From positions 1 through 64,000 of the forward strand of contig CAZTFQ010000004.1 in NCBI GenBank assembly GCA_964613035.1: a DNA stretch of 64,000 bases, given 5' to 3'. The position numbers and the translations under genes are program-made. The DNA comes from CAVIQK01 sp964613035 (GTDB taxonomy: Bacteria; Bacillota; Clostridia; Christensenellales; DTU072). Below are positions 45,408-54,409 of this stretch, one piece after another. The notes beneath the pieces were generated by a model, which saw only the letters and a program-made list of their open reading frames with translations, made no database searches and was not told where the DNA came from. Each line of letters starts with the position of its first letter. Positions within the stretch are counted from its first letter, which is position 1.

Positions 45408-47189
45408 TTATACTCCTTGATTTTTCTTAATGGTTAAGGCTTTTATTTTATTTCGGATTTCGGCTCTTTCTTGATCGTCCTCCGTTACGGAATACTTTTC
45501 GGAAAGAATCTTGAGCTCCGATATTATGCAATCGTTCTTTAATTTTTTTACCGATTTCAAATATAGATCTTTTTTATCGGTATTCGACATATTTATAAGA
45601 CAAAAATCCATTTTGGACGCTTCGTCACCTTCCGGAATCAAATTGTAGACGGTGGCGATTTTTGGCATAATTCCCTTTTCTATACATTCGGTCAAATACT
45701 TATATACCGTTTTATGTTCTTCGATAACAAAATACTCGGGGCGTAAATCTTCGGGATCCGCATACGCTGCCACGTCGATAAAAGACGCTAATATTATTCT
45801 TGCGGCTTCTATCCCCGCCTGCTCTATAGGATAAAGCTTCTTTTCCTCGGCAGGAGGCTCCGGCTTATCGAACGTCTGAGCTTTCGGTTCCTGTTTTTTA
45901 GGAGAAGTCCTATTGATAACCGTATTAAGCAACGTTTCCTTTTTTACTCCGGAGAGCTCGGCGATTCTGTCGAGATATATTTCGGCGACAGCCGTATCGT
46001 TAAGTTCCGCAAGTACGTCGGTCGCCGCTTTTATATATTTACTCCGTCCGCTATATCCTTCCGGAGGAAATTCTTTTTCTACAAGACTCAATTTATAATC
46101 TATCAGAGGCAACGCATTGTCTATCAAATCCAAGAAGCCCGCTTTACCCAACTTTTTGATAGCGTCGTCAGGGTCCATATCGTCCGGAATAGAAACTACT
46201 TTAACGGTCAATCCGTTGTCCTTAAGCAAGTCTAGACTCCTAACAGTGGCTTTTTGTCCCGCAGAATCACCGTCGAAACAAACGTATATCGCATTGATGC
46301 CGTATCTTTTGAACAATTCGCAATGTTGCTCGGTGAATGCAGTCCCCATAGCCGCCAATGCGTTTTCGATACCTGCCTGATGAAGTGAAATTACGTCAAA
46401 ATATCCCTCGACCAATATAGCGTCTTGCCTGTTGAGTTTGACGAAATTATTCATATTGAAAAGCTGAAATCGCTTTTCGAATATCGCAGTACCGCGAGTA
46501 TTGACATACTTGCCGTGCATGGTTTCGTCGAGTCTTCTGCCTCCGAAACCTATAACTCTGCCTCTGCCGTCAATCAACGGAACAATCAATCTTTTGGCTT
46601 CCGCATCGGTAAGACGTCCCGTTTCGCCCCGATTGACGACTCCTGCAAAAAGCATGGTTTCTTCCGAAAAGCCTTTTTCTCTAAGATAACGCACCAGCGA
46701 TTCGTAATCCGTAGAATACCCCAATCCGAAAACTTTCATCGTTTTATCCGAAATACCTCTTGAACGAAGATATTCTATGGGATATGGGTACTTACCGCTA
46801 AATAAGTTCGCGCAATAATACTTGGCGGTTTCTTTAAGACAGGCATAAGCCGAATCGAACAATTTTCGACGTTTTCTTTGTTCCTGAGATTCTTCTTCCT
46901 GCGGAAGCTCCACGCCTGCTTTTTTCGCTACGTATTCAACGGCTTCTCCGAAAGTTAAACGTTCTTTTTCTTCTATAAACTTAAAAATATCGCCACCTCT
47001 TTTGCACGAAAAACAATAGAACGACCCGCGTTCGTTGTCAATCATTAAAGACGGCGTCTTATCCGTATGAAACGGGCAACTTGCCCAATATTTTCTACCT
47101 TTTCTTTCAATCGGAACGTATGCCGATATAACGTCTGAGACGCTATATTTATTTTTTAATTTGTCAAGGAAATCTTGTCCAAATCTCAA
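45408..47189 (-). CDS. dnaG: DNA primase
   Basis: Makes RNA primers at the fork, 593 residues. N-terminal zinc finger CPFHTDKTPS with CFSCKRGGD, then the RNA polymerase domain with Toprim motifs (ILVEGYFDVISLHQ, CFDGDSAGQKA near 305), then a C-terminal helicase-binding domain after ~430. Followed by rpoD after one base, forming the classic macromolecular-synthesis pair. Confidence 0.96.
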   Translation of the reverse strand: MRFGQDFLDKLKNKYSVSDVISAYVPIERKGRKYWASCPFHTDKTPSLMIDNERGSFYCFSCKRGGDIFKFIEEKERLTFGEAVEYVAKKAGVELPQEEESQEQRKRRKLFDSAYACLKETAKYYCANLFSGKYPYPIEYLRSRGISDKTMKVFGLGYSTDYESLVRYLREKGFSEETMLFAGVVNRGETGRLTDAEAKRLIVPLIDGRGRVIGFGGRRLDETMHGKYVNTRGTAIFEKRFQLFNMNNFVKLNRQDAILVEGYFDVISLHQAGIENALAAMGTAFTEQHCELFKRYGINAIYVCFDGDSAGQKATVRSLDLLKDNGLTVKVVSIPDDMDPDDAIKKLGKAGFLDLIDNALPLIDYKLSLVEKEFPPEGYSGRSKYIKAATDVLAELNDTAVAEIYLDRIAELSGVKKETLLNTVINRTSPKKQEPKAQTFDKPEPPAEEKKLYPIEQAGIEAARIILASFIDVAAYADPEDLRPEYFVIEEHKTVYKYLTECIEKGIMPKIATVYNLIPEGDEASKMDFCLINMSNTDKKDLYLKSVKKLKNDCIISELKILSEKYSVTEDDQERAEIRNKIKALTIKKNQGV

Positions 47190-47252
47190 TTCGATAGCCT
47201 CTTTTGAAAAAAATTCAGAAAGTATTACGATAAAATCGAGTTTTTCCCCTAA

Positions 47253-47555
47253 CTATTTATATAATTTTAATATTCTTTTATATTTAGAGGCGAGCTCGAT
47301 TATATACCGCTCTTTTTCAATCTCGTCCAATGTGTCGAAATAGGCTTGATCCGTCAATCTTTTTATAGGATCCAGCACCGGTTCTTCGGACGCGGCGATT
47401 TCTTCTACTATAGATCTGAGGCGTAATTCTTCCGTATCGTCGCGTTCGGATGCAATATTAACCAATTTCTGAACGTCGACGGGTTTACCTATAGAATATT
47501 CGTAATTTTTCAATCTCTTCTTAGCTTCTCTCGCGTAATCTTTGAGTGTAGGCAT
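47253..47555 (-). CDS. unknown 100-residue charged protein
   Basis: A 100-residue, mostly helical, highly charged protein without signal peptide, Cys pairs or membrane span. I do not recognise the family. Notable stretches are LKDYAREAKKRLKNYEYSIG at the start, a central acidic helix, and ELASKYKRILKLYK at the end. It lies between the rpsU terminator and dnaG, 63 bases before dnaG, so it probably opens the dnaG-rpoD unit. A GGAGGA site lies just before ATG 47555. Confidence 0.75.
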   Translation of the reverse strand: MPTLKDYAREAKKRLKNYEYSIGKPVDVQKLVNIASERDDTEELRLRSIVEEIAASEEPVLDPIKRLTDQAYFDTLDEIEKERYIIELASKYKRILKLYK

Positions 47556-47571
47556 AGATCCTCCGAAAACA

Positions 47572-47598
47572 AAGAGAGCTCCGTTTCCGTGCTCTCTT
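47572..47598 (-). terminator. terminator after rpsU
   Basis: AAGAGAGC (47572-47579) and GCTCTCTT (47591-47598) form an 8 bp stem, followed on the minus strand by TGTTTTC. It ends the rpsU transcript. Confidence 0.75.
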
Positions 47599-47616
47599 AT
47601 GTAATTTCACATTGAA

Positions 47617-47793
47617 TTATTTGTACATTCTCTTTCTTGCCGCTTCGGCTTTTTTCTTTCTTCTTACGCTGGGCTTCTCGTATTGCTCTTTTTTACGGAG
47701 GTCACCGATAATACCGTCGTTAGCGCACTTTTTCTTCCATCTACGGATTGCGCTGTCTAAAGATTCGTTATCTCTGACATAAACAGTGGACAT
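47617..47793 (-). CDS. rpsU: small ribosomal subunit protein bS21
   Basis: 58-residue ribosomal protein: MSTVYVRDNESLDSAIRRW, then KKKCANDGIIGDLRKKE and a basic tail ending RKRMYK. GAGGAGGTG lies seven bases upstream of ATG 47793. It has its own consensus promoter and terminator, so it is a separate strong transcription unit between the hrcA-HIT unit and dnaG. Confidence 0.96.
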   Translation of the reverse strand: MSTVYVRDNESLDSAIRRWKKKCANDGIIGDLRKKEQYEKPSVRRKKKAEAARKRMYK

Positions 47794-47828
47794 AGTATTT
47801 CACCTCCTCACAACTTTTTAACATTGAT

Positions 47829-47857
47829 AATATACCCCTAAACATCTTGTTTGTCAA
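47829..47857 (-). promoter_or_regulatory. rpsU promoter
   Basis: Minus strand TTGACA (47857-47852), 17 bases, TATATT (47834-47829), just before rpsU and after the HIT gene stop. Confidence 0.75.
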
Positions 47858-47873
47858 CGATTATATATTAAAT

Positions 47874-48215
47874 TCAGGACATTTTTTCGGATAATTGCTC
47901 TCCTCCCAAAACGTGGATATGCAAATGATTGACACTCTGACATCCGAAAGAACCTTTGTTGGAAACGATACGGTATCCTCCTTCCAGTCCCAATGACGGC
48001 GCAACCGTTGCGAAATCGTGCAAAACTCCTGCCAATTCCGAAGGATTTTCAAATGCCATTTCCTCAAGATTGGCATAATGTTTTTTAGGTATAACTAGCA
48101 AATGAATCCTTGCCTGAGGATTGATATCCTTGATAATAATCATATTATCGTTTTCGAAAACTTTTTCGGAGGGAATCTCCCCGCACGCTATTTTGCAAAA
48201 CAAACAATCAGTCAT
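47874..48215 (-). CDS. HIT family (HINT-like) protein
   Basis: Histidine-triad nucleotide hydrolase, 113 residues. CLFCKIACGEIPS at the start supplies possible metal cysteines, and NHLHIHVLGG is the catalytic HxHxH triad near 98. Natural substrates are probably nucleoside phosphoramidates or aminoacyl-adenylates. It overlaps mtaB by eight bases and closes the heat-shock/methyltransferase unit. Confidence 0.93.
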   Translation of the reverse strand: MTDCLFCKIACGEIPSEKVFENDNMIIIKDINPQARIHLLVIPKKHYANLEEMAFENPSELAGVLHDFATVAPSLGLEGGYRIVSNKGSFGCQSVNHLHIHVLGGEQLSEKMS

Positions 48216-49242
48216 TTTTTACTCCTTTTTCATTTAATTTTTTCTTCAATTCCGTCAATAGAATCCTACGTTTTTCTACAATTTCCGGCGATATCGGCGG
48301 CATATCGTAAGCTTTGGTTCCTTCTCTCCGAGAGAATACGAAAATATGTATATCCGAAAATCCTACTTTTTCTATAAACTTCATCGTATTTTCGTTAGAC
48401 TCATCCGTTTCGGACGGAAAACCTACTATAATGTCCGTAGTCAAGCGCGCATCGGGAAAATATTTCTTTATTTCGCACACTTTGGAATAGTATTCGTCTG
48501 TATCGTATTTTCTGCCCATGGTACGCAAAACTTCGTCATCTCCGCTCTGCAAAGACAAATGAAACTCGGGAGAGAAGCAATATAAATCTTTTAATGCTGC
48601 CAAAAGCTCTTCGTTGATGCCTTCTACGTAAAAAGAACCTATACTCAACGGGACTTCCGCGCATTTTAATCGTCTCATCAAAGCCGCCAAATTCGTTCCC
48701 GTATCCAAACCGTACTTAGCAATATTTATGCCGGTTATAACGACTTCTTTACCTTCTTTTTCCGCTTGCAAAACGTCTCTTACTATATCATCTTCTTTTC
48801 TGGATCGACTCTGTCCTCTCAGATATGGTATAACGCAATACGTGCAAAAATTATCACACCCGTCCTGTACGTTAACGTAAGCTTTTTTTCGTTCCGTATA
48901 CAAACCGTTTTCTTTAATATCCAATTCTCGGAATATATCGAATTTATCTCCTGTTCCGTATATTCCGTCTAGATGAAGATTATCGAATTGATTACGATTT
49001 TTTTCCGCCGCACAACCGCAAACGTAAACTTTAGCCTGAGGATTATAACGTCTGGCTCTGGTTATCAGTTGACGAGATTTACGTTCGGCTTCTCGAGTTA
49101 CAGCACACGTATTGAGTATATATAAATCTGCATACTCCAACTTATCGGAAACCTCGTATCCTGCACCTTTTAACCCTGCGGCAATAACGTCGCTTTCGTA
49201 TTGATTGACTCTGCACCCGAGAGTAAAAACTACGGCTTTCAT
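48208..49242 (-). CDS. mtaB: tRNA t6A37 methylthiotransferase MtaB, lacking TRAM domain
   Basis: Radical SAM enzyme that makes ms2t6A at tRNA position 37. The N-terminal cluster cysteines are in TLGCRVNQYES, LNTCAVT and VCGCAAE; the radical SAM cluster is GCDNFCTYCVIPYLRG near 130. At 344 residues it stops right after the radical SAM barrel (LTELKKKLNEKG), whereas MtaB is usually about 430-450 with a C-terminal TRAM domain. The next gene starts within its last codons, so there is no room for a TRAM frame-shifted remnant of full length. The Nif-type S relay motifs are otherwise intact. Confidence 0.88.
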   Translation of the reverse strand: MKAVVFTLGCRVNQYESDVIAAGLKGAGYEVSDKLEYADLYILNTCAVTREAERKSRQLITRARRYNPQAKVYVCGCAAEKNRNQFDNLHLDGIYGTGDKFDIFRELDIKENGLYTERKKAYVNVQDGCDNFCTYCVIPYLRGQSRSRKEDDIVRDVLQAEKEGKEVVITGINIAKYGLDTGTNLAALMRRLKCAEVPLSIGSFYVEGINEELLAALKDLYCFSPEFHLSLQSGDDEVLRTMGRKYDTDEYYSKVCEIKKYFPDARLTTDIIVGFPSETDESNENTMKFIEKVGFSDIHIFVFSRREGTKAYDMPPISPEIVEKRRILLTELKKKLNEKGVKND

Positions 49243-49952
49243 TACAATTCACCCGATGCGTCCAGCGCTAACGTCAACGCCGATATGGTTGCGGTCTCCG
49301 CGCGCAAAATACGTTTTCCGAGGGTCACGGTTTTGTACCCGCACTTAACGGCATCGCTTATTTCGGTTTCCGAAAATCCTCCTTCGGGACCTATAAGTAA
49401 GACTATCGTATCGTCGTCATCACATAATATATCTTTTATTCTTCCCTCGGTCGCATTCTCGTAAGGTAATATTTTATTTTTATATTCCTTAGTATATTCC
49501 AAAGCTTCCGATAAGGTCATTGTATCTTTTACGGTCATCAAACGCCCTCTTTCGCACTGCTTAATAGCCTGTCCGGCAATACGGCGAGCTCTGTCTATAT
49601 CCAGTTTGGCATTGACGTATCGAGTAACGATCGGGATAAATTCCGTTACGCCTAACTCTACAGCCTTTTGAATAATAAAGTCGCTCTCCTTAACAATTGA
49701 AGACAACAAAACGAAACGACGCTTGGTTTCATTGCCGTTAACGATTTTTTCCGTTATCCTGACTCGACAATAATCTTTGCCGATCTCGTCTATAACTCCG
49801 TATAAATCATATCCGGCGCCCGCGGACAGAATCACTGTATAACCTAGCTTCTGTCTCAGAACCTTGGTCGCATGCAAAAACTCATCGCCTCTGATATAAG
49901 CGAAATCGTTGTCTATATCGTCGACGTTAATAAAAAATCTTTTAATATCCAT
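49242..49952 (-). CDS. rsmE: 16S rRNA (uracil1498-N3)-methyltransferase
   Basis: SPOUT-class methyltransferase, 236 residues. An N-terminal PUA-like domain (HATKVLRQKLGYTV) is followed by the knot with LLIGPEGGFSETEI near 185 and LGKRILRAETATI near 212, the RsmE signature. It overlaps prmA by eleven bases and shares one base with mtaB. Confidence 0.95.
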   Translation of the reverse strand: MDIKRFFINVDDIDNDFAYIRGDEFLHATKVLRQKLGYTVILSAGAGYDLYGVIDEIGKDYCRVRITEKIVNGNETKRRFVLLSSIVKESDFIIQKAVELGVTEFIPIVTRYVNAKLDIDRARRIAGQAIKQCERGRLMTVKDTMTLSEALEYTKEYKNKILPYENATEGRIKDILCDDDDTIVLLIGPEGGFSETEISDAVKCGYKTVTLGKRILRAETATISALTLALDASGEL

Positions 49953-50868
49953 ATTTTTTTAAGAGTGCGCCGCTCCATTCTCCGCGAGTTTCAGTTTTTA
50001 TCACTCTAAACCCCGCATTGAGAAAAGCTGTCTGTAGATTTTCCATTCTATCGGATAAAATTCCAGAAATTACAAGTTTGCCGTTAATCTTTAACGCATC
50101 GGATATTTTATTTACGAGTTTCGATAAAATATCCGCAGTCAGATTGGCTAAAACTACGTCGTTGTCTTTAGTAAATTCTACCTTAAAGGCATCTTCGACA
50201 ACACACTCGGTCGTGTTAGATACGTCGTTTAGCGCAACGTTTTCGTTCGCATTATCGATTGCCGCCGCATCGTAATCGGACAATCTGACTTTAAAAGCAC
50301 CGCTTTTTGCAGCGGCAATTCCCAATATTCCGCTCCCAGTACCGATATCCAAAACATCAGAATTATTAAAATCGATATCGTTCATTAAATATAAAGCTAT
50401 AGCGGTGCTTGCATGCTGACCGGTACCGAATCCCGACGACGGATTGATATATACGATATTATTATCGTCATTGATAGTTTTTTCCCAAATCGGAACGATA
50501 GAGTACTTTCCTTCCGTTACTATTCCGTAATTGTTTTTCCAATCGTTTTCCCAGTCTTTTTCTTCGAAATATTCAACAACGATATCTCGCTTATCGACCG
50601 AGATGCCGTTTTTCAACAAAATAGCGGCAAGACCCGACGATGCGTCGGCGGCGGAATCTTCCGTCACGACACATCTTGCATAAGGTCTACCGCTCTCTTT
50701 TTTTATGACTTTTTCATCGAGATAGTCCCAAGAAAAATCTTTAAGAATCTCGTCGATATCCTCGGCGTCGAACACTTCTACGCCCCCGTCGGAAACCGCC
50801 CACATTAAGTCGGCGATTTTTTCTACGGTATTTTTTTCGGAATAAACGGTTATAGAAGCATATCTCAT
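49942..50868 (-). CDS. prmA: ribosomal protein L11 methyltransferase
   Basis: SAM-dependent trimethylation of ribosomal protein L11, 308 residues. The substrate-binding N-terminal domain is followed by PSSGFGTGQHAST near 140, motif I VLDIGTGSGILGIAAAKSGA near 175, and VVLANLTADIL (NL motif) near 240. It touches dnaJ and overlaps rsmE, the standard Firmicutes order dnaJ-prmA-rsmE. Confidence 0.95.
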   Translation of the reverse strand: MRYASITVYSEKNTVEKIADLMWAVSDGGVEVFDAEDIDEILKDFSWDYLDEKVIKKESGRPYARCVVTEDSAADASSGLAAILLKNGISVDKRDIVVEYFEEKDWENDWKNNYGIVTEGKYSIVPIWEKTINDDNNIVYINPSSGFGTGQHASTAIALYLMNDIDFNNSDVLDIGTGSGILGIAAAKSGAFKVRLSDYDAAAIDNANENVALNDVSNTTECVVEDAFKVEFTKDNDVVLANLTADILSKLVNKISDALKINGKLVISGILSDRMENLQTAFLNAGFRVIKTETRGEWSGALLKKYGY

Positions 50869-52025
50869 TATTTCATATTTTTAAGAATTTTATTATATTT
50901 TTCTATTCTGTCTTGTCTTACTCCGGTCATAGAAGATGATAGCTCTTCAAAAGCCTTCTTCTGCTTAGACGTGAGCCCTTTCGGAATATCTACGGTAATG
51001 GTTACGTACATATCACCGTATTGCTCTTTATTAATAACCTTGACACCTTTTCCCGCGAAGCGAAACACTTTTCCGTTAGGGGTACCTTCGGGAAGATTAA
51101 AATCAATCATTCCGTTCAGTCCCGGAATAGAAAGCTTTTTACCGAGTATCGCATCGAAAACCGATACCGGTAAATCCAGATATATGTCATATCCTTTACG
51201 CTCGAACATAGGACTGGGCGCAACCTTACATATCAAGAACAAATTACCGTTGGCTCCGCGACCTTTTCCTGCGTGCCCTTCGTGAGGCTTGGTTAAGGTC
51301 TTACCGTTATCCATTCCGGCGGGGAATTTAACCTTTAAAGTAGTACGATTTTTGACACGCCCTTTTCCTCCGCAATCGGGACACGGATTGGTAACGATTT
51401 TTCCGCTACCGCCGCAATCGGGACATACCTGACGTGACTGCATCATCCCGAACAATGTCCGCTGATTGATGTTTACGTATCCCAAACCTCCGCATTTGGG
51501 GCACGTTTTGTAAGCAGAAGTATCTTTTGCTCCGGTACCTTTACAATGGGCGCATTTTTCTATTCTAGAAAAAGTTATCTCTTTTTCACAGCCGAAAACA
51601 GCCTCTTCGAAGGTTAAATTGACCTGTATCTCGATATCGTCGCCGTCGCGATCGTTGCTGCCGGTACCGCCGCTTCTGGACGCACCGCTGAATCCTCCTC
51701 CGAAAATATTAGAAAAAATATCTTCGAATCCCGAGAAATCTCCGCCTCCGAAGCCACCGAATCCGCCGGAACCGCCCGTAAACTGAGGTCCGTTTTCGTC
51801 TCCGTACTGGTCATACGCAGCCTTCTTGTCGGCATCGCTCAATACCTCGTAAGCATGAGATATATCTTTGAACTTTTCCTCGGCTTCTTTCTTTTCGGCG
51901 TCGCTTTTCGTAGCATATACGTCGGGGTGATACTTTTTCGCTAAACGACGATATGCGGACTTGATATCGTCCGCACTCGCGTTTTTGTCTACACCCAATA
52001 TACCGTAATAATCTTTATTGGCCAT
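50868..52025 (-). CDS. dnaJ: chaperone DnaJ
   Basis: Hsp40 partner of DnaK, 385 residues. J domain with HPD (KKYHPDVYA), a Gly/Phe-rich linker (about 80-125), the zinc domain with four CxxCxGxG-type repeats (CAHCKGTG, CPKCGGLG, CPDCGGSG, CPDCGGKG), and the C-terminal substrate domains. It follows dnaK by nine bases. Confidence 0.97.
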   Translation of the reverse strand: MANKDYYGILGVDKNASADDIKSAYRRLAKKYHPDVYATKSDAEKKEAEEKFKDISHAYEVLSDADKKAAYDQYGDENGPQFTGGSGGFGGFGGGDFSGFEDIFSNIFGGGFSGASRSGGTGSNDRDGDDIEIQVNLTFEEAVFGCEKEITFSRIEKCAHCKGTGAKDTSAYKTCPKCGGLGYVNINQRTLFGMMQSRQVCPDCGGSGKIVTNPCPDCGGKGRVKNRTTLKVKFPAGMDNGKTLTKPHEGHAGKGRGANGNLFLICKVAPSPMFERKGYDIYLDLPVSVFDAILGKKLSIPGLNGMIDFNLPEGTPNGKVFRFAGKGVKVINKEQYGDMYVTITVDIPKGLTSKQKKAFEELSSSMTGVRQDRIEKYNKILKNMK

Positions 52026-52034
52026 ATACTTATT

Positions 52035-53861
52035 TTAGTTTACGTCAACGGGATCGTCATCGTTGGAATAGTTGGTCTCGTCGGTGTTGTTTTCTCCCTG
52101 TTGTTGAGCTTCTTGTTGCATATTTTGATACAACTTGGTAAATACCGGATTGGTTGCCTTGGAAAGCTCTTCCGTAATATTCTTAATAGTTTCAACGTCT
52201 TCTGCTTTTTCGAGTTTTTCTTTAGCCTCTTTAGACGCGTCCTCAAGAATCTTTTTATCTTCTTCGCTAAGCTTGTCGCCGTTTTCCATCAAAGTCTTGT
52301 CGATTGCAAGTATGAGCTGCTCTGTATTGTTCTTCATATCGACGGTTTCTTTACGTTTTTTATCTTCCTCGGCATACTTTTCAGCTTCTTTAACGGCTTT
52401 GTCGATATCTTCTTCCGTCAGATTGGAAGATGCGGTAATCGTAATGTTGGCAGACTTGTTGGTTCCCTTGTCCATTGCCGTAACAGATACGATACCGTTG
52501 GCATCGATGTCGAAAGTCACTTCGATCTGAGGAATACCTCTCATTGCCGGAGGAATACCGGTCAATTGGAAACGTCCGAGAGTCTTATTGTCGGCTGCCA
52601 TAGATCTTTCGCCTTGTAATACGTGAATATCAACCGAGGTCTGATTGTCTGCAGCAGTGGAGAATATTTGAGACTTCTTGGTAGGAATCGTAGTATTTCT
52701 ATCGATAAGTTTTGTGAATACTCCGCCCATCGTTTCGATACCGAGAGACAGAGGCGTTACGTCGAGGAGAAGTACGTCGTGAACTTCACCCGACAAAACT
52801 CCGCCTTGAATCGCCGCGCCCATAGCTACGCACTCGTCGGGGTTGATTCCCTTGTAGGGCTCTTTTCCCGTTACGTTTCTGACAGCGTCAACCACTGCGG
52901 GGATTCTTGTAGATCCGCCTACCAAAATGACCTTATCGACTTCGTTCTTAGAGAGTCCGGCATCCTTGAGCGCCTGAAGGGTAGGCTCTATGGTCGCCTT
53001 CACGAGATGTGCGGTCATATCGTCGAATTTAGCTTTAGTAAGGTCCATATCTATATGAAGAGGTCCATTTTGACCGACCGTAATGAACGGTAAGTTGATA
53101 TTCGTCTTGGTCATACCGGAAAGCTCTATCTTCGCTTTTTCCGCGGCTTCTTTAACTCTCTGCATCGCCATTTTATCCGCAGACAAATCAATATTGTTCT
53201 CTTTCTTAAATTCGGAGACGATATAATCCATTACGCATTTATCGAAATCGTCACCGCCGAGATGCGTATTACCGTTGGTCGCAAGAACCTCGAATACACC
53301 GTCGCCCAATTCCAGGATGGATACGTCGAACGTTCCGCCGCCCAAATCGTAAATAAGAACTTTTTGAGCCTTTTTCTCATCTTTATCTATGCCGTAAGCA
53401 AGAGCCGCCGCAGTAGGCTCGTTGATTATACGCAGTACTTCGAGACCGGCAATTTTACCGGCATCCTTAGTTGCTTGACGTTGAGCGTCGGAAAAATACG
53501 CAGGAACCGTAATAACGGCCTGTGAAATTTTTTCGCCCAGTCTCTGCTCCGCATCGTTTTTAAGTTTCGTCAATATCATAGCGGATATTTCCTGAGGGCT
53601 GTACGCCTTACCGTCGATATTGACTTTATGGTCGGTACCCATCTGTCTCTTAATAGACGAGACGGTCCTGTCGGGATTGGTGATAGCCTGACGCTTGGCA
53701 GGGACACCGACAAATCTTTCTTTACCGTCCTTAGAAAAACCTACCACGGACGGAGTGGTTCTGCCGCCCTCTTGGTTTTCAAGAACTATTGGTTCACCGC
53801 CTTCCATGACGGCTACACAGCTATTAGTTGTACCTAAATCGATACCGATAACCTTTGACAT
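52035..53861 (-). CDS. dnaK: chaperone DnaK (Hsp70)
   Basis: ATP-dependent Hsp70, 608 residues. GIDLGTTNSCVAVMEG opens the nucleotide domain; DLGGGTFDVSIL and VGGSTRIPAV follow; the DVTPLSLGIET segment marks the linker and substrate domain. The N-terminal lobe lacks the extra loop found in Gram-negative DnaK, as in Firmicutes. It lies 20 bases after grpE. Confidence 0.98.
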   Translation of the reverse strand: MSKVIGIDLGTTNSCVAVMEGGEPIVLENQEGGRTTPSVVGFSKDGKERFVGVPAKRQAITNPDRTVSSIKRQMGTDHKVNIDGKAYSPQEISAMILTKLKNDAEQRLGEKISQAVITVPAYFSDAQRQATKDAGKIAGLEVLRIINEPTAAALAYGIDKDEKKAQKVLIYDLGGGTFDVSILELGDGVFEVLATNGNTHLGGDDFDKCVMDYIVSEFKKENNIDLSADKMAMQRVKEAAEKAKIELSGMTKTNINLPFITVGQNGPLHIDMDLTKAKFDDMTAHLVKATIEPTLQALKDAGLSKNEVDKVILVGGSTRIPAVVDAVRNVTGKEPYKGINPDECVAMGAAIQGGVLSGEVHDVLLLDVTPLSLGIETMGGVFTKLIDRNTTIPTKKSQIFSTAADNQTSVDIHVLQGERSMAADNKTLGRFQLTGIPPAMRGIPQIEVTFDIDANGIVSVTAMDKGTNKSANITITASSNLTEEDIDKAVKEAEKYAEEDKKRKETVDMKNNTEQLILAIDKTLMENGDKLSEEDKKILEDASKEAKEKLEKAEDVETIKNITEELSKATNPVFTKLYQNMQQEAQQQGENNTDETNYSNDDDPVDVN

Positions 53862-53881
53862 ATATAATCCTCCTATTATTC

Positions 53882-54409
53882 TTATTTGGCAACCTTAACC
53901 AAAGGTGCTCTTAATATGCGATTTCCTCGCTTATATCCTTTTTGTAAAACTTCGACTATCTTGTCTTCGTTTTCTTTGTCTTCTACCGTCATAACCGCAT
54001 TGTGCAACATGGGGTTGAAGACTTCTCCTTCCGATACTATTTCTTCGACGCCTTTTCCTTCCAAGAAATTAGTAAACAGCTTTCTGATTTTTCCCAGTCC
54101 TTCCAGCAATCCCTCATCGCTTATCTGCACCATAGCTCTGTCGAAGCTGTCCAAAACCACCAGTAAATCCGTCAAAATATCGTCTTCGGCGTCTTGTCTG
54201 GCATGCTTGGACGCATCTTGATTTCTTTTACGATAATTTTCAAAATCCGCCTGCACGCGTTGAGCCAATTCTTTCATTTCCTGAGTTTTCTTTTTTTCTT
54301 CCTCAAGAGGATCCGACTCTACAGTTTCCGCAACTTCTTCGGAAATATTTTCCGATGTTTCTTCTACTTGAGTCAGCTCTTCGACTTTTTTATTTTTCTT
54401 TTCAGCCAT
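53882..54409 (-). CDS. grpE: nucleotide exchange factor GrpE
   Basis: Exchange factor for DnaK, 175 residues. A long acidic N-terminal coiled coil (to about 85) is followed by DFENYRKRNQDASKHA and the beta domain with NPMLHNAVMTVE and VLQKGYKRGNRILRAPLVKVAK. It overlaps hrcA by eight bases. Confidence 0.95.
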   Translation of the reverse strand: MAEKKNKKVEELTQVEETSENISEEVAETVESDPLEEEKKKTQEMKELAQRVQADFENYRKRNQDASKHARQDAEDDILTDLLVVLDSFDRAMVQISDEGLLEGLGKIRKLFTNFLEGKGVEEIVSEGEVFNPMLHNAVMTVEDKENEDKIVEVLQKGYKRGNRILRAPLVKVAK

